DNA of 64,000 nucleotides from Scatophagus argus (Eukaryota; Chordata; Actinopteri; Scatophagidae). Under the pieces are notes generated by a model that was given only the letters and a program-made list of their open reading frames with translations, ran no database searches and was not told the DNA's origin. Shown in pieces: positions 1 to 14,105 of the stretch. Both the position numbers and the translations under genes were made by a program. Numbering within the stretch: the first letter of the stretch is position 1; the number at the start of each line of letters is the position of its first letter. The DNA lies in contig NC_058499.1 in assembly GCF_020382885.2 (NCBI RefSeq), positions 3,778,001 through 3,842,000 of the forward strand, in the 5' to 3' direction.

Positions 1-180
1 ATCTGCCAAATGTAAACTGATCAGATTATTTTGGATATTCTGAAAAATGTTTAGTAGTAAATGTGTCATTGAACATTTTCAAGTGAAAATGAGGAAAAGT
101 TAGGAGGGTATTTATGTGCTGCTTGGGTTTTCTGATTTGTGTGATGTGTTTTACATTTGGTTTATTTATTTATTCTTAAG

Positions 181-1306
181 GTTAAACCAGGTCCTCAACG
201 CTCCAAGCCATCAAGGTAATACGAGAATTCTTGCACCTGGTTTTCTACTTTTTTTATAGTATGCATTGGTTTTTTTTCTTGGCCATTAATTTCTTTTAAC
301 AAGATAAAAGAAAAGTGAAGGGGACACTGTTACTGTTTTCAAAGGGTTTTGCCATTCTTATAAAAAGAGAGTACATATAACTCAAAATGTACAAAGAAAA
401 ACTCTACAAAGCCCCCCAAAAGGTTACAGACAGACTCTTATATAACATTGAGTCCAAACAAGCTGGGACACAGTGTACACATAAATAAAAGCAAATGCGA
501 TAATTTGCTAATCCTTGTGACATACATTCAAATTAAAGGATTTTTTTCAGTCGATCTTGTCTGGTATAAAAGTTCTTCACCCAGATATGACACTTAGTGG
601 AGAGTTCACTTGGATAAACGGATAAAAGACATTCTTAAAATGTATAAACCGACACCAAAACAAATTCAAGCTTATGTACTTACTACTTACTGAAGTAAAA
701 CTGGAGGTTAAAAGCCTTAGCACACTGAAAAAAATCCACTGTCCCGGAAATAATGAGCTAAGAATTATACTGAGTGACATTTTAATCATTTCCTAACATT
801 GAGATAAGCAGAGCATAATTACTTCCTCAGGTTTCTTTTGTAAGTGGATTTACAAACTGGATTTACAAAATGTTACAAAAAAACAGGGTTTTTAGGTTTA
901 TTATTATTATTTTTGGTTTTGTCGTTTGTCAGTGTGCTTCTCCTGGCAGTCTTTGTTACTATGCACTACTACCCCTCTAGGGGGCGCACTCACACCTTGG
1001 CCTTTGCTGTTTTGCTCAGAATTGCAAAATGACCCCAAGCAAAGCGATAAAATTATATATGATATGAACCCAGAATTTAATTTAGTCAATTTAGTCATTT
1101 TTGTGTTGTTTTGTTACACCTGAGTCGTGTGTCTTTACAGACTTCCTATTGAAAAGTCTGGACGGCATGTCTCAATGTGGACGCACGTTTCTAATCTTTA
1201 TGAGAAAATTTTTGTGAAAACTCATCGTGAACTCCTCCACTTGCATCCACTTTGTTTTTATTTTTGTAAAAATGTATTAAAAAAAAGTAAATGTTTACAT
1301 TTTTAG
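181..1306 (+). CDS. Possible last two exons of an unidentified upstream gene
   Basis: Two exon-like blocks are seen. Block one is 181-215 (35 nt), after an AG at 179-180 and followed by a GTAATA donor. Block two starts at 1141 after a pyrimidine-containing stretch ending CAG. Joined in one phase they read VKPGPQRSKPSR then LPIEKSGRHVSMWTHVSNLY and on to TAG at 1304-1306. A second phase is also open, but it stops after only about 25 codons in block two. An AATAAA near 1949 could end the message. I do not recognise the protein, and the AT-rich tail of the frame (after about 1250) looks non-coding. This could equally be chance splice-like sequence, so confidence is low. If real, it is the 3' end of a + strand gene lying mostly outside the window. 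Confidence 0.25.
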
Positions 1307-1969
1307 AGGACTACAAAAATACATTCTCCATCAAAGCAGACTGATTTTAGTTGATTTTATTTACAACTTAATGACATTTACAACTGCAGAAATAATGAAA
1401 TTCTGCAAAAATAATTTAATAAACCAAGAACTTCTCACATTATAAAGAGAAACTGAACACATATTCTTTTTGTCATAGTGGCAGCCATAGAAACTTGAGG
1501 CTACATTTCTTAAACTGAGTGTCAGATTGATAACTGAAAGAAGTACAGGCTGCTTTCCTTTTGTGTTTTCTTTGGAGCTACCTCTAAATAATAATTACAA
1601 CTCTGATCTACCCTGTGCGGATTCGTCTAGTAGCAGACGTGACAGCTGTTGTTTCTCCTGGACTCTGCCGCAGTCCTTGGTGGTCTGCTCGCTGTGTGTT
1701 GTTGCTTTCAGTTTTTTGATTGTGGTTTTTCAATTTTCAGCTCCTGAACATGATATTCATTTTTTAATAAGTGCTCCAGGACATTTTATTCTTCCAGTGT
1801 GCTTTGTTAAACAGGAAAGAGCATAAATTGACTGCCATTAGTGCCAGACAGCTCATACTTTCATACTATTTTTCCAGAATGTACTTATATGAAATATAAT
1901 CTGTCAGAACAGCTGCATCATGAATGCTGCTTTTACTTGCTGAACCAAATAAAATACATTCAGATGGAC

Positions 1970-4900
1970 AAAATCTGTTGCAATCCCTGACAAAACCCAG
2001 TCTGTGCCGGTTTTAAACACTGTACAGTATCTTTGATCTGTGTTTACATCCACTATAGGATCTAAAAATTGTCAACCACCGGATGAAGACATCCATGAGA
2101 AGGAGTTTTCAGGGGGCCAGCAGCCTTGTGGCTCATGTTAAGATAAGGGGGGGAAATTGACTGTGAGATGTTTTCAAAGGCAGGTTTATTCGACTCTTGT
2201 GTCTTTTAAACCCACTTTATTCAGTCCAGTAAACCTCGGTCACATGTCTGCTCCCTTTGTTTTCTTCCCTTTCTCTTTTCAGTCTTTCTTTCTCCGTCTT
2301 TTTGTGTTGCAATGAGCAGATGTTTTATTTGAGAACATCAAAAGCAGCTCTCCCCCTCGCCGTCTGAAGTTTGGTGAATCACTAATACTCACAGAAAGGA
2401 GAAAAAGACCGACGGGCCTCCAGCTGCAGTGGTCCTCTTTAAAGATAAGACCTACAGCTAATGTTTAGAACAAACTCAAGACCATGCATTAGCCACGATT
2501 AGACGCCCGATATTTTTCATTCATCTCACATTCATCACTATGTTGTTTGAGACGTACTTCCTCCAAAACGCTGCCTGCCCAGATTTGTTGGTACTCTATG
2601 TGTTATTTAGGGTCAATCCGACTCATTTTCTGTTTTTACAGTCTCAGTAAGTTATTGCATTAAAATGCTATTTGAATTATCTTGTCTGGCAGTGCGATAA
2701 GTGATGTTTTCCTTGGACAGTGTTGAGAGCAGAGCTGATGTATATGCCACCTATTAGTTTTATGACCAAAGATGATCTCAGTAAGGGTAAGGAATTTGGC
2801 TCAAAGAAGACATATTTTAACTTATTTCTGACTGTATCTCAGTGTAAAAGCTCTGTGATATAACGCAGAAAGAAGATAATGTTGCACATCAGTTTTTGCT
2901 CTCAACTTGGGAATATTCTTGTGCCAAAAACAGAGATTTTGATGCTTTCAAAGTCATAAACCTCAAAATAGAATAGACTCAATGATGACCGGCACACCAT
3001 CAGTTATCACTCATTTTACTTCATAATTTCAAGATTTCAGCTGTGGAAACACACCAAACCATCTCCTCTGATGCCCAAATTTGGGACTCAAACTTGGGAA
3101 GTAGAGGAAGAAGTGGCCTTGAACGAGAATGAAGGATGTCATACAGTGTCTTTGTTTGTGCTCCAGTCACACTGAGGACGATGGTTCGTACCATGACGTG
3201 TTCAAGATGTGTATGTGAATTTGTGAAGGGAATGACTTCAGCTGGACAACAAGCAGTACAGGATGATCATGAGCATTGGTTTTAAAAGTGTATTTTCAAA
3301 GTCACATTAATTCATTGGTTATTAATTCATTGATTTATTGGAACAATTAACCAGTGAGACCTCTGTCAAAATGATTGATAGCTGCCACCTCAAGTCACTG
3401 ATGCTCCTTCTGTGAAAGTGGTTGAAGATTAAGACTGCATTTTCTCTAAACCCTGTAATTTCCTGTAACAAAATCAAAGACTTTTTACTGTTTGGCTTTC
3501 TCAAATAAGATAAATAGGCCTAATTGTGATTTTTTTCCCCATGTATTCACTCCTTCCACCATCTGCAGCTGCTGGAAGCTCAAAAAGGTTTAATAGGTTT
3601 TGCTCAAGAAGAACAGCCCCCTCTGCTGGTTTGGTGGCAAGTAGGAATCCACCATTTCCTCCCCAATTCAAAACTGTACAGTAACACACTGTATCATCAT
3701 AAGCAAATCATACAATAAACAATAATTATGCACTAAACTAATTAAATTTCCATTATCATTAGTTGTAATTGTTTCTTCTTGATAATTTATGGACTGAATT
3801 GAGTCAGATTTTGTATATCTTGTCTTGTCTTGTATTATTTTTAGGTGTTTATATACCATGACTAAATATATTTTACAAAGTTTACTTTGCGTGTTATGTT
3901 TTTATGTTTATTTTTTTGCAATGTTTTTTTGGTTTGTTCTTTTGTTTAAAACTAAATTGCTAACTTAATGCAAGTGACACTAAGCTAAATGCTAGGCTAA
4001 GCTAAAACAAGCCTAACAACCAAACTACCAGTATGCTAAAATAAGGTGGGGTGGCTAATCCAAGCTACAATGAACCAAACAACAAAATAAGCAATCACTT
4101 GGCCTGTCTAAGGTAAATTAAGTTAAAATTAAGCTAAAGCTAAACTAAGCTAGGCTATAAAACCAAATATGCATCACCCACTTCCCTTTGCTTGTCTGAA
4201 CTCAAGTTAGGTGAAGTTGCTGTCAGTTAAAATGAAGTAAATATGCCTCATTCAAGTTACTTTTCAATATACAGATATGTGTCAGAGTCACCTGTAAACT
4301 CAACTGCTGATAATTACTTTACAAATTTCTGGAAAAAACATTAGGCTACCCGCCTAACGTGAATGACATTCAGTAACAGCAACCATTTAGACATTTTTAA
4401 ACGGCATCTCCTGTTTGGCCAACAGCCATGAGGAAACCTCCAGTCCAACATAACTCTTCCCATGTTACACATGGAAGATAATCTCATTTCACAGAATAAA
4501 CTTTCCAGACAGATCCTTGGCACACAGGCGTTATGTAATGATGTTCCCAGTGTGCTGTGCTGCCCTTTGAAGTTGATGCGTTGAGGTTTCGTGTGTGTGT
4601 GTGTGTGCAGCTAGGTGAGAATGATGTGTTTCTCGGTGTGTGTAGCTTTGTGGGCACATGACGTCGTCTCATGTGAAAGCCTCTTTACAGCCACGTGTTG
4701 ATCAGCTCGGGAGAAAGTTTCTCATCTTTCGTCTTTCTCACTCTGCCTGATTAAAAGCTGCCATGGCTGGCTGGGCCTTCCACTGTGTGCCTGACTTGGA
4801 AGTAAAGCACAGGAATTTGGTCCTTCCTGATTACAACATGGATGTCCACCGAGAAGTTTTGATGATGAGAAGCATGAGAGGAAAAGCTTTTATTTAAATT

Positions 4901-7370
4901 TTTGTATTGTTAGAGCATTTTGCTTTTTCTCTCATCCAAGGCGTATGCAGCTGATTGAGGTCATCAAACTCGAGGGTTTCAGTATTCAAGGCTGATTAAA
5001 AATCTTACTTTATACTAGTTTGACATTAAGCATGATTGGGACAAACATATTTTCCCAATATGCAATAATAATCTCTCTGTGCCTCAAAATTCCCCTTTGT
5101 TCTGAAAGAATTTAAGTGACGTATTGGTGATTTCAGTCCTCGTCTGAAATCCCAACACGTAAAGCAATATGGTACAAATTATTTCGCCTCGTGTGAGCTG
5201 ATTTTCAGGGTATATGATATCCAAACATCTCTGAATGGAAAGAGCACAGTTTGGTAAACATTTCAAAAGCCTGTGCAGTCTGCACACTGTGCATTATGAA
5301 TGGACTTGGATGCATATAATACGCTCATATAATACGCTCAGGCTCTTTTCATTTTTCATTGCTGTACTTATAGGTTCAACACTGTGATCCTAAAGTCAAC
5401 AACAGGGTGCCCCCCCAAACTCCAAAAAAGGTAGTTTTGAAATGTTTCTTCACTCTCACATTGATCTACCAACTTTGCCAACCCCAAAGTTTAGGCTGAA
5501 GACGGTGATTTTATGTAATGTCTTTAACACCAAGACATGTGTAGCCAAGTCATAAATTCTACCTTCTCCTTTCTAAAGTCAAGGGTAAAATTTAAGACTT
5601 TTGGAAGAGGGTCACTGACTTTGCACGCAAACAGATACAAGATCAAATGAAGCCAGTTTTGATATGGGCCCAGAATGCCCAGAACCAGCATGCAAGAAGG
5701 TCAGGGGGGACAAAAATGTGGTTTTAGTCTAAAGAACATTCGTTTTGTTGGCTGACGTCAGTGTGTGTGTGAAAAAGCTACTGGAGGAAGATTTATTGGC
5801 TGTTTGTGCCACATTTTGTGTCTCAGCTGAAGCTGGGCGAAATGGATTGCTGGTTTGGATTGATTCAGTTTGGTGTCAGTAAGTATGACTGATTCTCTAA
5901 TCAGTGTTTTTAATCGCTGGTTCTCTCATTTTGTGTCTGCCGTGCACCCAAGCTGCCTAACTTTATTATATTGCCTCAGAGCAGTGAGCTGTGACTAAAG
6001 TACATAAACAAAGCCATCAACATTTTTTCCTCATTATATCACTGCATTCCCCTCACAAACATAGATTGACAAATTTGAATAAAATGAATCTCCTTGAAGC
6101 CAGAATATTATTAACATTGGACTGGTTTGCAGCTCTTATCACAGAGAGGTCAACAATAACTCCACTGTCTGAGGAGTTATTTGTGTCTTGATTTTAATTC
6201 AATATGAAGACACTTTATATGGAAGCCTATTCCAGCCAGAAAAAACACCCAAAAAGTTTTGAATAAAAAAAGAGTACCTGGGTTAAATCATAATTATGGG
6301 AAATTTAGTTATAGTTTTGACTTTCTAAGTTAATGCAATGCAACAGATTTTCCCCAACTTGTTGTTCGCTGCTGACTTGTTTAATGCCTCGAGTACCTAA
6401 CACAACCGTAAAACACAAATGCTTTGGTTACAACTGTAGGATTTTGTATTGCATTAGCTGATAACTCCTACAAATGAAAAACTTGTGCTCTTACTGAAAT
6501 TTCTTCAGACGTGTTCATTACAGTTTGACAAATTTGACAATTGTCAAATACGTTAATTAAAGACAATTCCTTATTATGAGCGGCCTTACATTTACTAGGG
6601 GTGTCACAATCTTGATTCTGAATAAAAAATGTTCAAAATGAGCTTTCATTTGTGACTATTTAAATAAAAAACAAGATCAGAGATTCTCCCAGTATTTTTT
6701 CCCGTGTGTTTATTGTAATAATTTAAAAAATGGATGTCAGGCGGCCTTTGTTGCAAATTGGTTGTACATAAATGTGTGGATGTAGGTTCTCAGTCATCCA
6801 GGTCATGGCAGTTGAAGTGCGAAGGCAACCGAACCTAAAGATATCTGGTGGCCTTCGCTTGTAGCACTTCAACTGTATAAATGTGATTTCTAAGAGATTT
6901 CTAACTTTACTTAAGTTCTTTTTCATTTTGAATATTGAGTATTTTTTATTTTTGTCATTCCTAATATTTCGTCAGTTCATCTTTTTCTTCTCCTGGAGGG
7001 AGTAAACTATAACATTACGGTAAGATAACTCAGAACTGTCCATAGCCAGACTGCAGATACAGTGCCAGAGCTGGAGCAGCACAATAGCTTTAGTCAGCCC
7101 TGACCTTTGAGTAACCTCTCTGTAGGAGGGGAACAGACAGAAAAGAGAGATATGTAGGCACAAAAGGGGGAAAGAAAGAAGGAAAACAGATGGATTGAGG
7201 GGGAATGAAGAGGGGAGCGAGAGCTAGAGGGGAGAGAGGGAGAGAGAGAGAGAGAGAGAGAAAACAGAGAAAAGAGAGGTGTGACAGAGGAAAGGAGTAT
7301 TTGGCACACAGACAGACAGAGAGAAGAAGGGGGCGCTTGTTTTCACCCCTCTCCTCTCCCTTCAGCTTTA
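1970..7370. other. Intergenic DNA upstream of rergl
   Basis: No gene is recognised. Open frames here are short and show no family resemblance. The stretch at about 3960-4160 is rich in repeated AAGCTAA/GCTAAG words, 4592-4608 is a short (GT)n, and 5305-5341 holds a short direct duplication of CATATAATACGCT. A palindromic CRE core (TGACGTCA) lies at 5753-5760. The last 200 bases before rergl become strongly purine-rich. Confidence 0.6.
7190..7330 (+). repeat. Purine-rich tract with (AG)10 in front of rergl
   Basis: A GA-rich segment contains an uninterrupted (AG)10 at 7241-7260 flanked by GGGAGAGAGGG and AGACAGACAGAG runs. It lies about 280 nt before the rergl start codon and may be part of the promoter or 5' flank. 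The tract also creates a spurious Ser/Leu-rich open frame on the other strand. Confidence 0.7.
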
Positions 7371-7535
7371 AATGAAGCGAAACAGCCCTTTGAAGAAGAA
7401 GAGAGAGGGGCAGTCCTGTACTTCCATCCAGCCTGGACTGTAAGGAGCATTTAGTGCTCTGACGCTAACCCAGATACCAGACACAACACAGAGCTAAAGC
7501 CAGCGAGCCAGCTGAGGACCTGACGGAGCGCAGGC

Positions 7536-10500
7536 ATGAACGACATCAAGCTGGCCTTGCTGGGAAGCCAGGGGGCTGGGAAATCAGGTGAGTGGATGAA
7601 AGTGATTTTTGTTTTTACAAATAGTTGTAGTAGTGCTTGTTGTACTCCAGCCTAAATCTCTGTACTGTGCGTGATGCCAGTTAAACATAAATATATGTGC
7701 AGACACAATGCAGGTGAAATCAAATTATGATGTTTTTTGGTCAATAAATTGTGAAAATCTTCTTTTCACAGCATGTTGAAACATAAACAAGATAACTTTT
7801 AAAAAAGGTTTGGTTGGCATCACACCCCAGTTTAATGCTGCAGCTAACAATCTATTTTCATCAGGGATTAATCTATCTTCTCCAATTAATGAATTAATCT
7901 TTAGGTCAGCAAAGCATCACAAAATAGAGAAAAGTGTCCATCAATTTCCCTGATTTCAAGGTGGAATGAAAAATTATATGATTATTTTGTCCAATCAACG
8001 GACCAAAACCAAAAGATATTCAATTTACAATGATATAAGTTAGCAGTATATGTTTCGTATGTTTGCTTTAAAAAGATTATATAAACAATGTAGATTGACT
8101 TTCTACACTTTGACCAACTGATTAATCCTTTGACTACCAACTGACTAATCCTTTCTCTCTACCTGAGTTACACTGTTGTAGTAAAATTTAATTTAACAGT
8201 CTGTAATCCTACATTACATTAGTCAGTGTTTTCTAAAATATTCTGAGAGGATTTAGTCTCATCAGGGGCTTCATCAGCAAGCAGTGACTGTATGTTAATT
8301 ACGCATGTAAGTAGCCAGAAGATAAAACAGCTCAAGAGAAAACTTTGCGGATGTGCCTTCAGATCAAAGACCCAAGACGAGCTGGACTGACGTTGACGCG
8401 GCTCAAACAGTAACTGGAACACACCACGACTATCAGCAGCTCTATTAGTGATGTCCCACAGTGTAATCTATGGCAAGGATTATCTTATTTTATCTTCAAA
8501 TTTTCTCTAACTATCTAATTGCCTGAAAACTGACATCTGAGAACAAAAATTCAGAACTTGTGGTCTCTCCAAGATTTACAATTCTTTCTTATCTAGGCAA
8601 CTCTTTAAGCTTAGTTCGGTGGATGGATGTTAAGCTAGGCTAACTTTCACTGGTTAAGCTGCATGTGGTCATATGGTAACTGAAGCGTTTATTTTCATTT
8701 GGCCTTGATTTCATGTTACATAATAAAAAACAACAACAAAAAAACCCCCAATGGTTTATTGGCTCCATACCCTGAGATTTTAGCAAGAAATAATGAGATT
8801 CTTTTGCCTCCAGAGAACCTCTGACTTTGAAAGACCTTTCAGAGGGCTCTAACTTTTGGGGAGCTAAAATTCCCTTCCACTGGTTTTGTTTATGTTGTAA
8901 TTAGCTAGATCAAGCTTATTACTCTGGTTTTGCAGCAGTGCCCTGACAGTTGGTGCCACTTACTCTTTGTTTACATAAGTAATATGTCAAAAGGCCTGCA
9001 TTTCAGACTGATTTCACCAGATTAAACCCAGACTTTCAACCATTTGTACCCTGTAAATCTGCAAGGGCAAACTCATGTCAGATTTTACTGAAAAAAAGTC
9101 AGAAGTACTGGTGTGTACTGGGTGGGGTTGTTGGACCTTTGTTGTTGCTTGGGGTCTTGCATTTATCAATAATCAGTCTTTGTGGTGCTGTTTGAGACTG
9201 TTTAAGAATCCATCTAAATAACTTTTGGGGCAATATTCATATTTGTGCGTCCCCATAAGCCGAAGCCCTGTATAACCCCACCAGAAGACCGCGATCCACA
9301 ACAGGCTTCCAAAGTTCAGCACTTGAAACTTCAGCCCTTAATTGATACTGATTGTCTGTGGTCATTTTTATGTGTGGCTCGCAGTCTGGAGGCAAAGCAG
9401 AGGGGGAAATATAACCATTCAGCTTGCCAAATATGCACACAGGCTTTCCAAAAAAAGCCATAAAGCCTCTTTCATGTGAGGCTATGGTTTCACTGCTCCC
9501 AGTCCCACAAACTGTGCCACTGTGTTGTGCCTGCAGGAGTGAATGGAGGTCATTTTCTCCCCGCTGCTGCCACCTGTGAGGGATGAGAGTGTAACGATGC
9601 CATGATTCATTTTGTTGTTTTTCATTTCGCCTGTTTCCTCCAGCTGTCCTTGTGCGGTTCCTGACCAGGCGCTTCATTGGTGAATACGCCTCAAACGCCA
9701 GTAAGTGTTTCCAGATTCGAAGATGATTGCGGGTTGATGGGGGTTTGGCTTTCGGACATGGTGTGTGTTGCTTTTTAGGCACTTAGTGGTGCATACGTTT
9801 CACCTGAGCATCCATTAAATTAACAACCACTATGCCTTCTGTGCCACATAATTTAGCATGATTACGGCTGTAAAAAGATTTAAACTGTTTATTCCATCTA
9901 GCACTTTTTCATGGTTTGTCACATTTTATCTAATTAAAGTGGTGTTAATTGCCTGTTTAGCCAGTTAGGGACAGTAGAACAAGCTATCAATACAACACTG
10001 ATGTACTATAATGTTATAATGTTGGCGAACGTCTTAGCAAACAAACACCCGTTAATGAGCGGGCAACAACAGAGCAACAATAGCATGAGTTTGTGTTTCT
10101 GGGCAATTTATTAATGCAAGTCCAATATTTAATATCCTTTAAGCTTCATTTTTCTCTCCAACTCCTGAAGGAGCTGCTGAATCCTCCACTTTGAAAATAG
10201 TGAGGACGATGGTGAGAATAAACCGAAACCAAAACAAAAAGCTGAATGCTAAAACAGAACATTTAGAAACAAGTGATCATTACCTGTGGGTTCGTCATTT
10301 CAGGTCACACCTTTCACATTATGCATAATTCATCCATTATTAACACAAAATATTGATTAGTGTAGCTTGAAATTCAAAAATAAGTCAAATTCAAGGAAAA
10401 AGTCAAACGACAAGCAAGCAACTCATATGGCATATTAGCATGATTAAAATAACCCTAACAGAATGCAAAACCCACAAAGAATTATGCTTTTGTATAGTTC

Positions 10501-13500
10501 TACCATCAGTCAATATTTTAATCATTTTAAATTACTGTGTCCTTTATTTCATGCCTGTTTCTAATTCTTTTACAGATTCCTTGTACCATAAAAGGCTGTC
10601 AATCGACGGCAGGCAGTTGAATCTGGAAATATTTGACCCCTGCTCTCAGGTAGAACATATTACTAAAAATCCTAATATTGTTATTTATTTTAAGATTTTT
10701 TTTAGAAAAGCAGAGCTGCAGTAGGACTCCAAACTTTGCTGTCTTGAATTATTCCTCCTACATTTCATCAAAGGGTCTGGAAGTCCACTCATAGTGGTTT
10801 TTCTTTTTTGCTTTGCACTTAATACATCGATGACCCTGGGAAGTTAAACAAACAAGAATTTGAGGCTGAGAATTATGTCTTTTCAAAGAAAAAAAAATCC
10901 AAAAACATCTAAAACACTTACAGGTCAGACCTCAGGTAATATTTATTTTACCGATGGCAATGTCACTGCGACTAAAAATGTTGATAACTCATCAGTGGTG
11001 GGGGAAAAACAAAAATGTCAATAGCCAAGAGAAGTTTTAGGATTATTTTTTAAATTAACCTGCTGTGGTTGAACGAGTTTTCAAAGGCCAAGCAAGATGG
11101 ACTTTTCTGAATCCATCTGTTCTCCTGCTGGGGCGAAAACAAAACAATTTCTTGCTCTGTAGCTGCAAGCGTCAACACATAACAACGATAAAAAGCTGTC
11201 CTGTTTTCAGTCCGCCGGGGAAGCTGCAGCACATGAACCTTGGTCAGATATTTACCTTGGGCCGGCACGTGCACGATCTGCACAGCACTTAAAGTTGGGA
11301 ATCTGGAAGGTTTATGAGAGTATCCTGAGGCTGTATGTGCCAATGGCTGTCTCTTTGAAGAAAATAGCCATATAACCATCTTACTTCTCTTTCAACAAAA
11401 CCAAAGACCCGAGAGGCCTTTTACTGCAGAGGTAGTATTTTATTGGAATACCCCTTGGCTCAACAGAACAAGAGGCGGTCATCGTCTTTGTCGGTTAAAC
11501 TCACTGTAACGTCACCCGTTCATAAGAAACACTGAGTCAATGTCCTGACCTTCTGACCTGAGCTGCATGAAGACACTATGGAGTCTATAAAGAGAAAGGG
11601 ATAAGTGAGTTTTTACAGACATGTCCTTGGGCCTCTTGTCCTTCTGACGTGTTTTATTTCTTCTCAAGGTCACCAAAACCTGTCCTGAGTGTCCCATTTT
11701 CGTTCTGCACGTGCCTGCACGGTGGTGTTGTTCAGGGTAACAACGGCAGTAAAAATAGCTCAGGGAGAAGTGGGACAACAGCAATGCACACTGATCCTAT
11801 ATATATACTGCCAATAAAGTTGATTCTATTCTATTCTATTCTATCATAAGGAAATGTGTGAAATTCCTCCTTGAAGAGCTTTTTAAAGTGATTTGTGAAA
11901 GCTAAAAACACTGATAACGAAAATAACTAAGAAAAATTTGTACAGAAAGAGAGCCAGAAAGAAATAGGTATGTTAGTGCTGAAGTTAGCATCCATTATTT
12001 GATGTTTTCAGTCCGGTTTAAATCCTGGTTTGAATTATCTGGTAACAACAAACAAAGAAAGCACTGTTGCTATGGTTACCAGCAGCTTAAAGTCACAGTG
12101 AAGTGGAAGTCACGGGCCAAAACTACCAAACGGCCAGTGAGCCAACGCTCATATTTGTAAAAGTCACAGTGTAAAGGACATTTTTGCGAGGTGTTTCTCT
12201 GGTCTTGAATCTGCTCCAGTAAAAACAAGCCACACGGGACAAACGCATGCTGTGCAAACTGAATTTAAATCTGCTCAGCGCGACACCAAAATAAAATGCT
12301 GTGTTGTCCTTGGCAGAGCTCAGAGGCCAGGTGTATACTGGAGGAGCCGGTGGACTGGGCAGATGGCTTTGTGGTGGTGTACAACATCAGCGACCGCACT
12401 TCCTTCATCAACGCCAAGAACATCCTGCGGCAGATTCGAGAGGCGCGCATGGACAACTGCAAAGGGTCAGAAGCACAATGAGGTTATTTTATTCTGAAGT
12501 GACTCTGACGGTGGACAGAAGCTGATTGTGGATTAGTGCAGCTGTTGGCCTGTTGTTTCAAACTATTTCCAGAAACTGTGTGCTGGATGAGCTTACATGA
12601 AAGTCAGTGTGCCGTATGGGGCTCCCTGCATTTCAGTTTGGGTAAAAACAGCTTCAAGAATCTGTTTAAAAGTCAACTGACTGAAAGGTAACTTTCAGCA
12701 GTGGCGAGTTAAGTGTGAAGTTTAAGCGACAGGAGATTGTCCTCTTTATTTGTGACAGTCAGAATGAGGTAAAGATGATTAAAAGCGAATTTTTAACAAG
12801 CTACTTTCATTAATTTTATTTTATTAACCTAACCGTGACCATAACGTAAACCTAACCACAGATGGGACGTGAACCCCGAACTCCGGTGTGACGGTCCTGG
12901 ATTTCATGCTGCATTTCTTGTTGACACCCAATGAAATGCTAAAACAGGATGGGGAAACAGAACCAAACAGAATGTTTTTGCTCCATCTTTTCTTTGAAGC
13001 TGAGCAGTAATCCTCATGTGGTTCTGAATGCGAGGAATGCTGGGAGTCCTGAGTGGGCCTGACCAACACAAACTGATAAATGATTCACGATGACATGTGA
13101 GGGATGCAGTGCAAACCAACAGGCATCCAGTAAGGTTCTGGAAAAATCCTTCAGGCTGTCCGTCATGTGCTGAAGCGCCCTGATAACGTGGAGGGAAGAG
13201 ATTTATTGAGTCAATGACAAGCGTGTGAGTAGAAATGCACATCAGTGATCAGTAAAATGGAGATAAGGAGTGGAAGCACTTGTGTTCACGGGCGTGTAAA
13301 TCAAATGTAGTTTGCCAATAAGGACTTTTTAAGAATTTGACTGGGCAGCTCAGACTGGTTTTGGAAGCAGAACGTAAGTGATTTTTTTTTGTTTTCTTTA
13401 TGATTTAAGATCAGAAACTGTCAGACTTAAATCAGACTGATCAGATTTAAGAACAGTCAACAGGAACACTCAGTTTTTCTATTTTATTTGACTTTACTTC

Positions 13501-14105
13501 ACTAAATCTCTGAGAAATATTGTCCTTTTTTTGATAACTCCAGTGGCTTTGCAGATTCAGATTAGAAATACAAATTCAATGTTCTACATATTGTGTACAT
13601 GACTTAATAATTATGTTATGGCTCAGAAACACATTTTGTATCATTTAAAGCTTTGGATCTTTACTGCAAAATGAAAATGTCCAGTTTTTCCTCCAGGGTT
13701 GAAGAGTTTGAACATAAAATCGCTCCTCAGCAGAGAGTAATTTTCCAGGAAACTGATGCTTTTATTGGCTCCACTTCCTCTCCATCTCACCGGTCCACTT
13801 TGACGCGTGTGTGTTTCAGGGAGACGGAGGTTCCTGTGTGTCTGGTCGGGAACAAGCAGGATCTGTGTCACGCTCGGCAGGTGCGTGAGGACGAGGGCCG
13901 CTGCCTGGCTCAGGAGAACCGCTGTCACTTCCAGGAGGTCTCGGCGGCCGAGAGCTACCAGGACATCGCCAACCTCTTCACCCAACTCATCCGCCAGGTG
14001 ATGGAGCACCTCAAGTACAGAGCCGACAGACGACGCTACAGCGGGTCCAAGTCTATGGCCAAGCTCATCAACAATGTGTTTGGCAAGAGGAGGAAGTCAG
14101 TGTGA
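7536..14105 (+). CDS. rergl: RERGL-like Ras-family small GTPase
   Basis: Five coding exons: 7536-7587, 9644-9700, 10576-10649, 12317-12465 and 13820-14105. All junctions are GT-AG and in phase, giving 205 aa ending in TGA. The start (MNDIKLALLG) follows an untranslated leader and begins directly at the G-domain, as in the family. The P-loop is GSQGAGKS (residues 10-17), the G4 motif NKQD (122-125) and the G5 motif SAA (152-154). The switch II G3 motif is DPCSQ (57-61) in place of DxAGQ, the hallmark that points to RERGL rather than RERG or RASL12. The switch I region (ASNANSLYHK) lacks the usual threonine. The C-terminus (KSMAKLINNVFGKRRKSV) is basic and has no CAAX box, so lipid anchoring is not expected. 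Human RERGL is poorly characterised; it is described as a Ras-related protein resembling RERG, a growth inhibitor. Altered G3 and switch I imply unusual nucleotide cycling, which is inference. Confidence 0.93.
11649..11846 (+). repeat. Probable LINE-like 3' end with TTCTA tail (rergl intron 3)
   Basis: A CAATAAAGTTGATTCTATT sequence runs into four or five TTCTA units at about 11824-11844. Non-LTR retroelements of fish commonly end in this way, with a poly(A)-signal-like word followed by short tandem tail repeats. No reverse transcriptase frame is visible, so this would be a severely 5'-truncated copy. The left boundary is a guess. Confidence 0.4.

Noticed and set aside
7094-7309. Ser/Pro/Leu-rich minus-strand frame
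   Set aside because: Antisense translation of the (AG)n purine tract in front of rergl.
9237-9782. 181-codon open frame on the minus strand
   Set aside because: It lies antisense over rergl exon 2 and its flanking introns, has no family resemblance, and the + strand exon explains the coding signal.
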